A stretch of DNA of 64,000 bases from Fagopyrum homotropicum (taxonomy: Eukaryota; Streptophyta; Magnoliopsida; Caryophyllales; Polygonaceae): assembly GCA_033239125.1 (NCBI GenBank), contig BSWB01000002.1:89152560-89216559 (forward strand), written 5' to 3'. This document shows, piece after piece, positions 10,819 to 22,091 of this stretch; position 1 is the first letter of the stretch; each line of letters starts with the position of its first letter. The notes beneath the pieces are model-generated. The model worked only from the letters and a program-made list of their open reading frames with translations, was not told the origin of the DNA and ran no database searches. Both the position numbers and the translations under genes were made by a program.

Positions 10819-11293
10819 GACACGCACCTGCGCAAGCAAGAAGATGCAAGAGCACAGCACACCGCAGGGACTGTGACACTAGGCCGCTTGCGCGGCGGCT
10901 CCAATCCACGGTGGCGGTCGAACAACAGAGGAGCACCTTTGAGGCTTCTCTTCGATCCATCTCTCAATTTCTTCACTTCTTCTTTGTCCCAAAGGCAATT
11001 ACATACATATATACATACATCTAACATCAGGACATCCAAGAAATATCCAACACAAGCATTGCTTGTTGATTCCTAAGCTAAAGAAGAAGAATAGAGGAAA
11101 AGAAGAAGGCAGAAGATGAAAGCTTACCACAGCAAGCTCAAGAAGGGGAGAACGTCTCACAACAAATCGACCACAACACAACTACAACACACTCTCAACA
11201 TCTCAACAACAGCAACCAACGTCGTCATCATCAAAACACTTCTCAAAAGCCAACTCTAGAAGGTGATCAAGAAAGAACACTAAGGATATTACA
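10819..11293 (-). repeat. C2 5' LTR, truncated
   Basis: It matches 5594-6325 but lacks the segment equivalent to about 6110-6305. That deletion has GAAC at both edges in the longer copy, which suggests microhomology-mediated loss. The inner end with the primer-binding site is absent. The outer end TTACA at 11293 is followed by non-TE sequence. Confidence 0.7.
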
Positions 11294-11679
11294 CCGATCT
11301 TGAGCATATCAATGCTCGGCTCGTTCGGCTAAAATAATATTATATGAACATTATTTTAGACGAGCTACTCGGGCTCGGCTCGTCTATAGCTCGACTCGGG
11401 CTCGGCTCGTCTATAACTCTTCAACTTGTTCGGCATTCGGTTTCCAACAATTTATCAAACTTGAAAAATGATCAAGCTTGTAAACTTTAGAAAGTGAAGA
11501 AATATTTCAGTTTAGAAATTTAGTGTTTAATTTAGAATGAAATTACTAATTTTATATCTTTTAAATTAAAGTATCATGGGGACGATGGTGATATTTTTAA
11601 TATTTTCAGCCGAAATTGCAACGGAATCATTTCATTGAATTTTTAACTGTCCGTACGATTATGCTTAGGGATAATTATC
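11294..11679. other. AT-rich sequence left of the LINE; ancestral neighbour of 34254
   Basis: No gene is visible. A short imperfect repeat of CTCGGGCTCGGCTCGTCTATA lies at 11367-11420. Removing the LINE by its 16-bp target duplication joins 11679 to 34238, so this stretch once lay a few hundred bases upstream of the XXT fragment at 34579. It may hold part of that gene's old upstream region. Confidence 0.5.
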
Positions 11680-11695
11680 GGCTAGGATTGACATT
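11680..11695. repeat. LINE target-site duplication, left copy
   Basis: GGCTAGGATTGACATT, identical to 34238-34253. It is followed by a T run, the complement of a LINE poly(A) tail, so the LINE 3' end is here. Confidence 0.9.
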
Positions 11696-11726
11696 TTTTT
11701 GATACATAGGTAAAAAATTAGAAAAA

Positions 11727-12689
11727 TCAATTTCTAGAAACCGAGCGTCCTAAAGCATCCTTTCGGATGAGGTCTTGAATATCTTCTGGGATTGCATCCA
11801 CTTCCATCTTGCCATTGCGTCCGTGTGAAGCAATCTTGTCCGCAACCGTGTTGATCTCCCTAAAAACATGTTGTGCGGTGAAGCTATGGAAATCAGACAT
11901 AAAAATCGTAATATCGTTAATCATCATATCGAATTCCCATGGTGGCTTCCAAATTTGCTTAATCGAATTGATGAGTGTAAGGTTATCTCCTTCTATCTCG
12001 ATACATGTAATTTCACATTCCTTTGCCTTTTTAAGTCCAAATCGCAAAGCAAGTGCTTCTGCTTCCAAAACGGACTCAACACTACACTTGCCGCATCCTA
12101 CAGCCGTAGGAATCACATGTTGATTCCGAATGATAAATCCATAAGCGCACTTGTTTGTTGAATTAAATGAAGCATCAAAATTGATTTTAAAGGATCCATC
12201 CTTTGGTTGTAGTCATTTTATATTTTTCTTTTTTCTTCTTTGTGGTTTCGTTGATGTGGTAATCTTGTTTTGATCGGAATTTGCTAGATCCCAACTTGCA
12301 ATTTGGTTAGTAGTAGTGGTTTTGACGTTCAGTGGAACTTTTGTTTTGTTAAAAACGAATTGATACCTGGTCATCCACATGTTCCACCAAATAACCACTA
12401 CAAGTTTCATTTCCTTATTCGAAATTGACTCCTTGAGTTCGAAAAGGGACTCAGTGATTCCTTGATTATCGATATCGATATTTTGCAAACTAGCTTTTAC
12501 ATTTTGATTATCGATAGTTGTTATCATGATTGGACATTGGAAAAAAGGTGCTTAGCACTTTCAGTATGGTGGTTACAAAATTCACAATTCATGACTACCG
12601 GGATCCTTTGCCTGTCTAGATTTTGTTTTGTAAGCAGACCATTCATAGCTAACTTCCATAAGAAATTCCTAATTTTAGGCATAATGTCC
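11727..12689 (-). pseudogene. LINE ORF2 C-terminus: zf-RVT and RNase H
   Basis: From 12689 leftward the minus strand reads PKIRNFLWKLAMNGLLTKQN and CEFCNHHTESAKHLF, the zf-RVT pattern of plant LINE ORF2. After a break, 12116-11727 encodes an RNase H-like domain with EAEALALRFGL, EIEGDN and a final NTVADKIA, keeping the characteristic acidic positions. It ends near the 3' terminus at 11727. D1 interrupts the gene at 12690; the upstream part resumes at 20432. Confidence 0.85.
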
Positions 12690-13903
12690 TGATACGGGAT
12701 GATCCGTGATTGAGTCGATCTAGGCACAATGATCTCGAATCCGACTGAATGAAACGAATTCAGAATGCGGAATGAAACGAAGATGGTGAATGGCGCAGGA
12801 GGGTGAGAGAAGAACCAAAGAGAGTCGACGAAGGAACCAAGGTTGAAGAGCCAAAACCCCAATCGTGAATGCCCTAGACCCGTCTCCAATACAACTTTAC
12901 ACTAGCTCCGGCTGGACTAGCACAAAGAGGGACTCGTGAAGGCTCGAAGCACCAATCCGAAGGCGGTTGACACAAACAAGCTCAGCCAAGCAACAACAGC
13001 AATGCCAACCAAAAACTCTCTTGTTCTTTGATTGATTTTGTGAAATGATTACAAATGTAATTCTAAGCAATTGGGAATAATGTAACTAATCTGCAGCTAA
13101 AGAGGCTATATAAATAGACTCTTTTATCTAGACAAAAATAAAGAAAAGAAAGCTGAAAACATTAGTGAGAAGGTGGTAATAAGAAAGCTTCCTCTAATGT
13201 AGCTAACAACCTAACAAACCACTAATCAGCATGGAAATAGGCTGAATTATTCAAACATATCTTTGGGAGTGAGCTAGCCAATTTCTAAGAGCCAAATGGG
13301 CTATCCGAATGGGCTGCATTGTTCAACAGATCCATGAGTGATTTGGATGTGTTTAAAGAGCCCAAATGATGATCCGAATAAGCTGAATTGTTACTCTCTT
13401 GGGCCTCTTTGAACTTGATCAGCTGGCTGCCCTCTTGGGCTGTTTTGGACGTGAGCATATCCTCCCTTTGCTCTTGGGCTGCCTTGGACGTCTCATCCCT
13501 TTGCTCTTGGGCTGCCTTGGACGTGAGCAGCAGGCTAACCTCGTGGGCTGCTTTGGACATGATCAACAGCCTCCTCTTGGGCTGCATTGGGCGTGAGCAA
13601 TAGCCTCCTCTTGGGCTGCATTGGCGTTAGCAACAATCTCCTCTCCTGGGCTGCATGGGACGTGAGCAACAACCTGCATGGTCTCCTCGAGCTGCATGGG
13701 AAGTGAGCACGTCGGCATGGTCTCCTTGCTTGGTTCGCTTGCTCCTACATTCACCAAAAGACTAACACATGGGGTATGGAAGTTAAATGGTTCACGCATT
13801 ATGTCAAGCAATAGCACATCCCTTGACATAACTTCTTGGATCTCCTTAGCTCTTGCTCTAGTAATGGGACCTTGATAGCTTCCATGTGATGGGTCCTACA
13901 TCA
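12690..13903 (-). repeat. D1 3' LTR (1214 bp)
   Basis: Plus-strand ends are TGATACGGG and CTACATCA. It carries 36-bp coding repeats around 13400-13700. A one-base insertion (a third G in GATGGGTCC near 13891) relative to other D LTRs shifts the Pol tail frame, which then stops at 13858. The other LTR of this element lacks the insertion. Confidence 0.93.
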
Positions 13904-16900
13904 TCCACTCCTTCTTGGAAAGAATTTGACCCCGAATTTTCATCTTGTTCCGAATCTCCTTCATAGGGGCTCAAATCTCCTACATTAAAAGTGGTGCTAA
14001 CTCCATACTCTTCCGGTAAGTCCAACACATATGCATTGTCATTAATCCGGTGTAAGACTTTGAATGGTCCATCTCCTCGTGGTGCTAGCTTGGAATGGCG
14101 TTTTGTTGGAAACCGCTCTTTCCTTAGATGTAGCCAAACTAAGTCGCCGGGCTGGAAAACCATTTTCCGACGTCCTTTGTTATTCCGAGCTGCAGTTTCA
14201 ACCCCTTTCTTGTCAAGTGCAGCCTTGGTCTTAGCATGAAGTTCCTTAATGTAGTCCACCTGTTCCAAAGCATCAAAAGCTACTCGATCCTTTCGAGGAA
14301 TCGGTAATAAGTCCAAAGGAGTTGAAGGGTTAAATCCATAAACACATTTGAAAGGTGATAACGAAGTGGAAGAATGCATGGTGCGATTATAAGCAAACTC
14401 AATATGTGGTAACATGTCTTCCCATTCTTTTAAGTTATCTTTCAACATGGTTTTAAGAAGGGTCGTTAGGGTCCTATTGGTGACTTCCGTTTGCCCATCT
14501 GTTTGGGGATGACTAGAGGTCGAAAATAGTAATCTAGTGCCCATTTTTCCCCAAAGTGTCTTCCAAAAGAAACTCAAAAACTTGACATCCCTATTACTAA
14601 CAATAGTTTTAGGTATTCCATGCAATCTCACTATTTCCTTAAAGAAAAGATTAACAACATTATATGCATCTTCAGTTTTATGACATGGAATAAAATGTGC
14701 CATTTTAGAGAATCTATCTACTACCACAAAAATGGAATCTCTTCCTTTCTTAGTCCTAGGTAGTCCAACAATGAAATCCATACTTATGTCCTCCCAAGGG
14801 CCATTAGGCGTCGGTAAGGGTGTATACAGCCCGTGGGGTTGTACCCTAGCTTTGGCCTTAAGACATTCAATGCACATTTTCAGCATGTGTTCTACATCCC
14901 TTAACATATGAGGCCAATAAAAGTGAGTTTGCAACATGTGATAAGTTTTGTCCCTCCCAAAATGCCCCATTAGACCTCCTTTATGGGCTTCTTCCACCAA
15001 TAAGATCCTAAGGGAACATCTAGGTATGCAAATCTTATCCACTTTAAACAAGAAACCTTCAAACACAAAGTACTTATCATAAGGGCCTTGAGTAGTGCAT
15101 CTATGAAATATCTTCCCAAATTCAGCATCATCCACATATAATTCTTTAATCTAAGTAAAACCTAACATCCTAGAATCCAAAGTGGTGATTAAGGTGTATC
15201 TCCTAGACAATGCATTCGCTACGACATTATCCTTTCCTTTCTTATACTTGATAATGTAAGGAAAGGTTTTTATGAACTCCATCCACCTACCATGCCGTCT
15301 ATCTAGCTTATCTTGGCTCCTAAAGTGTCTAAGTGAATCATGATCAGTTTTCAAAACAAACTCTTGAGGCCAAAGGTAATGTTGCCATGTTTTGAGTACT
15401 CTAAACAAGGCATACAATTCTTTATCATAAGTGAAATAGTTTAAGCATGTACCCTTCAATTTTTCACTAAAGAAAGCTAGAGGCTTACCTTCTTGCATAA
15501 GGACGCCGCCAATACCAATGCCGGATGCGTCGCATTCAACCTCAAAGGGTTTGGTGAAGTCCGGTAGAGCTAGTAGTGGTGCGTGGGTGAGGCGTCTCTT
15601 GAGCTCTTCAAAGGCTCTTTGCTGCGGTTCATTCCACTCACAAGGAACCTTCTTTTTGGTCAAAGCCGTGAGTGGTGCTGCAATGGTGCTAAAATCTCTC
15701 ACAAACCTTCTATAGAATGTAGCTAAGCCATGGAAGCTCCTCACGTCACCAACTGACCTAGGAATCGGCCAATCATTGATTGCCTTAACCTTGTCCTCAT
15801 CCACTTGCAAACCATTGGCACTTACTACAAAACCAAGAAAAATCACTCGGTTAGTATAGAAATCACATTTTTGAATATTAGCATACAAGTATTCTATACG
15901 CAATGTAGCAAGCACATCTCTCAAATGATTTTCATGCTCCTCTAAAGTCTTACTATAGTAAAGAATGTCATCAAAGTAGACTACAACAAATAAACCAATA
16001 TAAGGTCTCAAAATATGATTCATTAATCTCATGAAAGTACTAGGAGCGTTAGTTAAGCCAAAAGGCATTACTAGCCACTCATAGAGACCAAATTTTGTTT
16101 TAAAAGCTGTTTTCCATTCATCCCCTTCCCTCATTCTAATTTGATGGTAGCCACTCCTAAGGTCAATCTTAGTGAAAATTGTAGCTCCATGTAACTCATC
16201 AAGCATATCATCTAAACGGGGAATCAGGTGTCTATACTTGATAGTAATGTTATTTATTGCTCTACAATCAATACACATTCTCCAAGTATTATCCTTCTTG
16301 GGTACTAGCAGAACGGGAACGGTACAAGGACTAAGGCTTTCCTGAACATACCCCTTATCTAGCAAGGCTTGAACTTGGTTATGAATTTCCTGGGCTTCCG
16401 TAGGGTTCATCCTATAGGCGGGCCTATTGGGAAGAGTGGCTTTGGGTATTAAATCTATTTGGTGTTCAATGCCCCTAAATTCGTCTAACAGCCCCTGAAT
16501 AGATCTAGGAAGTGGGTTCGTAGAGTCATGAGGCACATTCACTAGAGATTTACACAAACTCATCATTAGCACATCAATAGAAGCATAGTTAGTGACATAT
16601 TCATTCCTAGACTCAAGATAGCTACTTGTTGGTTGTACTAACAATGTTTGATGGGTTTTGTTCTCTTTACTCTTAGGCCGTGTGATCTTAGGCTTTGGAG
16701 GGGTTCCTTGCTCTACCCTCTTGTTCTCATAGTACTCGGCTATTTGTAAAGGTGTCATAGGTTTAAGTGTTAAAGTTTTACCCTTATACTCAAAGCTATA
16801 CTTGTTAGAAAACCCATCATGGAAAACTTTCCTATCCTATTGCCATGGACGACCAAGCAACAAGTGACAAGCATTCATAGGCACAACATCACATGTAATA

Positions 16901-18519
16901 ACATCCTCATATGATCCTAATGTTATATTGACCTTAGTTTGCTTATTGACCTTAAGTTCTCCACACTCATTCATCCAATGTAGTTTATATGGCCTAGGGT
17001 GATAAAATGTAAGAAGTTGTAATTTGTTTACCATTTCATTGCTAGTTATGTTGCAACAACTTCCTCCATCAATTATCACATTACACACTTTTCTTTTAAT
17101 GCTACACCTAGTATGAAACAGATTTTCACGTTGGTTATCCTCACAAGGTGCTTGTTGGACATGCAAAGTTCTCCTAGCTATCAAGGATTCACCTTGTTCA
17201 TACTCAATGCAATCGTCATTCTCATTTTGTTCATTGTCATCATTTAAGGCATTTTCATCATCTAATTCCACATCATCCTCACTCTCATACTCTCCTAGAT
17301 GATTTATGATCAAAGTGCATCTATTAGGACATTCTCTACTCATGTGACCTCTACCTTGGCATTTAAAACACACAATGTCCATAGTTCTAGAGTTAGAGAT
17401 AGGAGTACTCCCTCGATGATCACTTGAAGGCTCATTCAAGGATCGTGGTGTAGTGGACGGTGTAGAAGACCTTCTTTGCCCTTCTTGGCCCATAGGTGCC
17501 GATTTCCTCTCCTCCTTCCAGCCGCCTAGCTCCCTGTTGTGGTTAGACAACCGGCTGTTTTGTGCTTTCCAAGCATTGGGCGTCCCGGGAGGTGGCTTGT
17601 ATTCCCGGTTTCGCACCTTAGTCTTCCTTTCCACCTTGATTTCCAAGTGTAGTAATTGCTCCATGGTGCTGTATGGATACATATCAACCTCATTAGCCAA
17701 ATTAGAATTCAGAATACGAAGGTACCTTGCCATAGTGTTTTCTTCATCCTCTAGAACGTTGGCCTTCACCATAGAAACTTGCATATTCGTATAGGCTTCT
17801 TCAGCACTAAGTGAGCCTTGTCTCAAATTTTCCAGCCGTTGTCGAAGCTCTCGGGTATAGTGAGGTGGAACGAACCTAGCCCTCATTAGTGCCTTCATAT
17901 GCTCCCATGTGCTGATTTGAGGATCCAAGGTTCGAACTCTTTCTTTGACTACGTGATCCCACCATACCAAAGCATAGCCTTGGAACTCGAGAGCGGCTAG
18001 TTGAACCTTCCTAGGCTCGCTGAAGTTGTGACACAACCAAATCTACTCAACTTTAGTTTCCCACTCCGTGTAGACGTCGGGATCACACTTTCCTTCAAAA
18101 ACGGGAATTTTGATTTTGACCTTTCCGAGTCCGTCTTGCTCTTGATAGGGCCGAAGGTTATCTCGTCCTTGCCTTGGCTGCTGGAATGGCCGATTGTAGC
18201 CCTCCCACGTGTGGTCCTCAGCTTCATTCCGTCGCTGAAAGTCATCAACAAATGATGGCATGTTAGAAGCATTAGGAAGGACGTTGGACTGTAGATTACC
18301 TTGATCCGGAGGATCCGGCTCTCTAGTAACGCGTGAAGGACCGCCAAACTCATAGTTGGTTCTCAAAGGTGGTGTTTCTGCTGGTGGTGTTCGTGCCTCC
18401 ATAGTCTCCACTCGCTTGGATAGTTTAGCTACGGAATCGGACAATTATTTCAATAGACTGATCATCTCAGGCGTGACGGTCTCGCTACTCGATTTGCTGG
18501 GACTTAGGGACCTGGACAT
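13858..18519 (-). pseudogene. D1 Gag-Pol polyprotein gene with four in-frame stops
   Basis: The ATG at 18517-18519 starts MSRSLSPSK, as in the other D copies. The whole gene stays in one frame to 13858 but has stops at about 18445, 18037, 16837 and 15151; comparison with D2 and D4 suggests CAA to TAA, CAG to TAG, TAT to TAG and TAC to TAG. Gag has a CCHC knuckle (CFKCQGRGHMSREC), the protease has IDGGS, RT has YFDD at 15967-15978, then RNase H and integrase with HPQTDGQT and GDGPFKVL. Fifteen codons before GIEHQIDLIP (DVFPEEIPAG and the next five in D2) are missing by an in-frame deletion near 16484. It needs help in trans to move. Confidence 0.92.
13904..13918 (-). other. D1 polypurine tract
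   Basis: On the minus strand CCAAGAAGGAGTGGA directly precedes the LTR start TGATG. The same sequence is found in D4. Confidence 0.8.
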
Positions 18520-19146
18520 GCTCAAGTAACAAACAAAGAAACTGGTTAGGTTAGAAAAACAAAGATCTCACTTGTGTATCGCTCACACTCTCGTTGGTAT
18601 TGCCTAGCTGGTGGCTCGAGTTGTAAGGATCCAACACCTTAAGATCGCGATTTCCGAACCTTCTTAGCAACCCTTTGGAACTAGAACTGCTGAAACTAAT
18701 GTTAGTGTCGGAGATGAATCAAGACACCCCTAATTGGAGTATTGACTGTTGGGTTGGTGTAGGTATGGTAAATTGTGTTTAGAATGACGTTTTGAGATGA
18801 TTGAAAGAGTTTGCTTGTGCTTGATTAATTAAAAAGGGCCAGCCGTTTTGTATAGTCTTTTTTTTTTTTTTTTTTTGAAAGATCTCTTAGACTTTGTCAA
18901 AGATTTGTAGGAGAGAGGTAACCGAAATTGATTCAATGAGACGTGTGGGAGAGCAGGTTACCGAATTGTGTATGCAGCGTTCGAGCTCTTTTTGCTTTTG
19001 TTGTGTTTTGTGTTTACTCTCCTCAAGATGTTTTCCGGCTTTTGAATTTGCACACTTCAAGCACAAGTTAGATCTCAATTGGACAAGCAATAAGGTTAAC
19101 AAGAAGAAGAAGTGATCAATTGTACCAACTGAGCTCTGATACCAAC
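18520..19146 (-). other. D1 leader with A-rich tract
   Basis: Untranslated region between the 5' LTR and gag. It includes a T run on the plus strand (A run in the RNA) at about 18858-18876; similar tracts lie in the D2, D3 and D4 leaders. No coding sequence recognised. Confidence 0.7.
19133..19144 (-). other. D1 primer-binding site (initiator tRNA-Met)
   Basis: On the minus strand TGGTATCAGAGC, complementary to the 3' end of plant initiator tRNA-Met, two bases inside the LTR. Confidence 0.9.
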
Positions 19147-20426
19147 TGATACGGGATGATCCGTGATTGATTCGATCTAGGCACAATGATCTCGAATCCG
19201 GCTGAATGAAACGAATTCAGAATGCGGAATGAAACGAAGATGGTGAATGGCGCAGGAGGGTGAGAGAAGAACCAAAGAGAGTCAACGAAGGAACCAAGGC
19301 TGAAGAGCCTAAACCCCAATCGTGAATGCCCTAGACCCGTCTCCAATACAACTTTACACTAGCTCCGGCTGGACTAGCACAAAGAGGGACTCATGAAGGC
19401 TCGAAGCACCAATCCGAAGGCGGTTGACACAAACAAGCTCAGCCAAGCAACAACAACAATGCCAACCAAAAACTCTCTTGTTCTTTGATTGAGTTTGTGA
19501 AATGATTACAAATGTAATTCTAAGCAATTGGGAATAACGTAACTAATCTGCAGCTAAAGAGGCTATATAAATAGACTCTTTTATCTAGACAAACATAAAG
19601 AAAAGAAAGCTGAAAACATTAGTGGGAAGGTGGTAATAAGAGAGCTTCCTCTAATGTAGCTAACAACCTAACAAACCACTAATCAGCAGGGAAATAGGCT
19701 GAATTATTCAAACATATCTTTGGGAGTGAGCTGGCCGATTTCTAAGAGCCAAATGGGCTATCCGAATGGGCTGCATTGTTCAACAGATCCATGAGTGATT
19801 TGGATGTGTTTAAAGAGCCCAAATGATGATCCGAATAAGCTGAATTGTTACTCTCTTGGGCCTCTTTGAACTTGATCAGCTGGCTGCCCTCTTGGGCTAT
19901 TTTGGACGTGAGCATCTCCTCCCTTTGCTCTTGGGCTGCCTTGGACGTCTCCTCCCTTTGCTCTTGGGCTGCCTTGGACGTGAGCAGCAGGCTAACCTCG
20001 TGGGCTGCTTTGGACGTGATCAACAGCCTCCTCTTGGGTTGCATTGGGCGTGAGCAACAGCCTCCTCTTGGGCTGCATTGGGCTTGAGCAACAGCCTCCT
20101 CTTGGGCTGCATTGGCGTGAGCAACAGCCTCCTCTTGGGCTGCATTGGCGTGAGCAACAGTCTCCTCTCCTGGGCTGCATGGGACGTGAGCAACAGCCTG
20201 CATGGTCTCCTCGAGCTGCATGGGAAGTGAGCACGTCGGCATGGTCTCCTTGCTTGGTTCGCTTGCTCCTACATTCACCAAAAGATTAACACATGATGTA
20301 TGGAAGTTAAATGGTTCACGCATTGTGTCAAGCAATAGCACTTCCCTTGACATAACTTCTTGGATCTCCTTAGCTCTTGCTCTAGTAATGGGACCTTGAT
20401 AGCTTTCATGTGATGGTCCTACATCA
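19147..20426 (-). repeat. D1 5' LTR (1280 bp)
   Basis: Same termini as the 3' LTR. The tail frame is open from 20426 to 19742 and passes through the 36-bp repeats, reading SKAAQE-type units. About two extra repeat units account for most of the length difference from the 3' LTR. A TATTTATATAG box lies on the minus strand near 19563-19573. Confidence 0.93.
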
Positions 20427-20431
20427 TGTCC

Positions 20432-22091
20432 ATTTTCCAAATCCACGTTTTATCACTAGTAACTCCAGCTTTTTGTTTTTGAATCAACTCCAAAGATGAT
20501 TTCATGGAAAATCACCCCTCCTCGTTTCCTGACCAATAAAACGGTCTCGGATTTTAGTTTTAGGGAGGTTATAATTCTTAACTTTGTCTATTACGTTACT
20601 TGGCAAAATTGTTTTTAACTGATCTATTCTCTAGTGGTCCCATTCTTTATTAGTAATGTATGAGGATGTTAATTCCGACAGGTTCACCCCACTCTTGTTT
20701 GTCATGACGTGTTTAAGTGGTTTATCCAGCAACCACTTATCCGTCCAGAATCTAACCGTACTTTCATCGCCTATTCTCCAGGCCAACCCTTTATCAAATT
20801 CTTTATGTAATTTAAACAAGTTTTTCCATTGTCATGACACATTCTTTCCACATTCGTAATTCCAGAGGCTCGTCCCTTTTAGATATTTTTCTTCTACAAT
20901 TTTGACCCAAATGTTATCTGGTTCTGCCACTATTTTCCACAAGAGTTTCATTTGTAGTGCTATGTTCATGTCTTTTGCTTTTCTAATCCCCGTTCCTCCT
21001 AAAGTCCGAGGTTTACAAATCTTATCCCAAAGATGATTTCGTGGAAAATCACCCCTCCTCGTTTCCTGACCAATAAAAACGGTCTTGGATTTTAGTTTTA
21101 GGGAGGTTATAATTCTTAACTTTGTCTATTACGTTACTTGGCAAAATTGTTTTTAACTGATCTATTCTCCAGTGGTCCCATTATTTATTAGTAATGTATG
21201 AGGATGTTAATTCCGACAGGTTCACCCCACTCTTGTTTGTCATGACGTGTTTAAGTGGTTTATCCAGCAACCACTTATCCGTCCAGAATCTAACCGTACT
21301 TTCATCGCCTATTCTCCAGGCCAACCCTTTATCAAATTCTTTATGTAATTTAAACAAGTTTTTCCATTGTCACGACACATTCTTTCCACATTCGTAATTC
21401 CAGAGGCTCGTCCCTTTTAGATATTTTTCTTCTACAATTTTGACCCAAATGTTATATGGTTCTGCCATTATTTTCCACAAGAGTTTCATTTGTAGTGCTA
21501 TGTTCATGTCTTTTGCTTTTCTAATCCCCGTTCCTCCTAGAGTCCGAGGTTTACAAATCTTATCCCAACTGATCAATGGATGGCGGTTAGGTCCCTTATT
21601 CTAAAAGAAATTTCCATTAATTTTGTCCAATTCATTATGTATGCTTCCCCGCAACATGAACGCCTACATTAAATAACTTGGTTTTGCATTAAGGTTAGCT
21701 TTTATTAACGTTATTCTTCCTTCTTGAGACAATGAGGATGCTTTCCATTTAGTTAGTTGTTGTTTAGTCTTAGTGATGATGGAATGAAATATGTCTTTGT
21801 TGGCACGTCCATTGATAATTGGGCATCCTAGATATTGTTCTAGATTGGTAGAAATGTTGATTCCAAGGTGGCCTTGAATTCTTCTCCTATTGCTTTGATC
21901 TACATTGATGGTAGTTTGAAACATGGATTTATGATAAATGACAATCTGGCCAGATATGTCACAATAGTCCTTTAACACCAACCGAACCATTTCATTAGCT
22001 TGCGCTGAGGTTTTGGAAAAAATAATAATATCATCTGCGAAAGCTAAAAACGGGATTCTAGTCCCATTTTTTGAAATAGGGAAGCCAATAG
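20432..22091 (-). pseudogene. LINE ORF2 middle: end of RT and connecting region
   Basis: The minus strand from 22091 continues the LINE RT: TIGFPISK, then PFLAFADDIIIFS with the catalytic FADD at 22030-22041, LEQYLGCPI and SQEGRITLIK. Further left come WDKICKPRTLGGTGIR and WRIGDESTVRFW, typical of the region before zf-RVT. The block 21028-21564 is duplicated as 20491-21027. Stops and frame shifts interrupt the frame. Confidence 0.85.
20491..21564 (-). repeat. 537-bp tandem duplication within the LINE
   Basis: Two adjacent copies, 20491-21027 and 21028-21564, each starting CAAAGATGATTTC on the plus strand. They differ at roughly ten positions by eye (for example CATGG/CGTGG and GTCATGACAC/GTCACGACAC), about 98% identity. 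Only one copy fits the LINE reading order, so the duplication arose after insertion or in a recent progenitor. Confidence 0.9.

Larger units (their letters stand above)
5594..11293 (-). mobile_element. C2: degenerate Tekay-like chromovirus
   Basis: A Ty3/gypsy element on the minus strand with order gag zinc knuckles, protease, RT, RNase H, integrase, chromodomain-like end, 3' UTR repeats and 3' LTR. Two direct repeats (5594-6325 and 10819-11293) are its LTRs; both end, on the plus strand, with a form of GAACACTAAGAATATTACA, i.e. the LTR starts TGTAATATT. The right (5') LTR has lost its inner end together with the primer-binding site and the gag N-terminus. Many stops and frameshifts show long inactivity. 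The left limit given is the last position matching the right LTR; the true edge may be further left. Confidence 0.75.
12690..20426 (-). mobile_element. D1: complete CRM-like Ty3/gypsy element
   Basis: Full element with two LTRs (12690-13903 and 19147-20426), a primer-binding site, a Gag-Pol frame and a polypurine tract. It is flanked by the 5-bp duplication TGTCC at 12685-12689 and 20427-20431. It inserted into the zf-RVT region of the LINE. The Gag-Pol frame is continuous but contains stops, so it is defective. The LTRs differ in length by 66 bp, mostly in the number of 36-bp repeats. Confidence 0.95.

Noticed and set aside
13991..14239. Conserved 82-codon plus-strand frame, also at 23342 and 57933
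   Set aside because: It is exactly antisense to the integrase C-terminus and is conserved only because D copies are similar.
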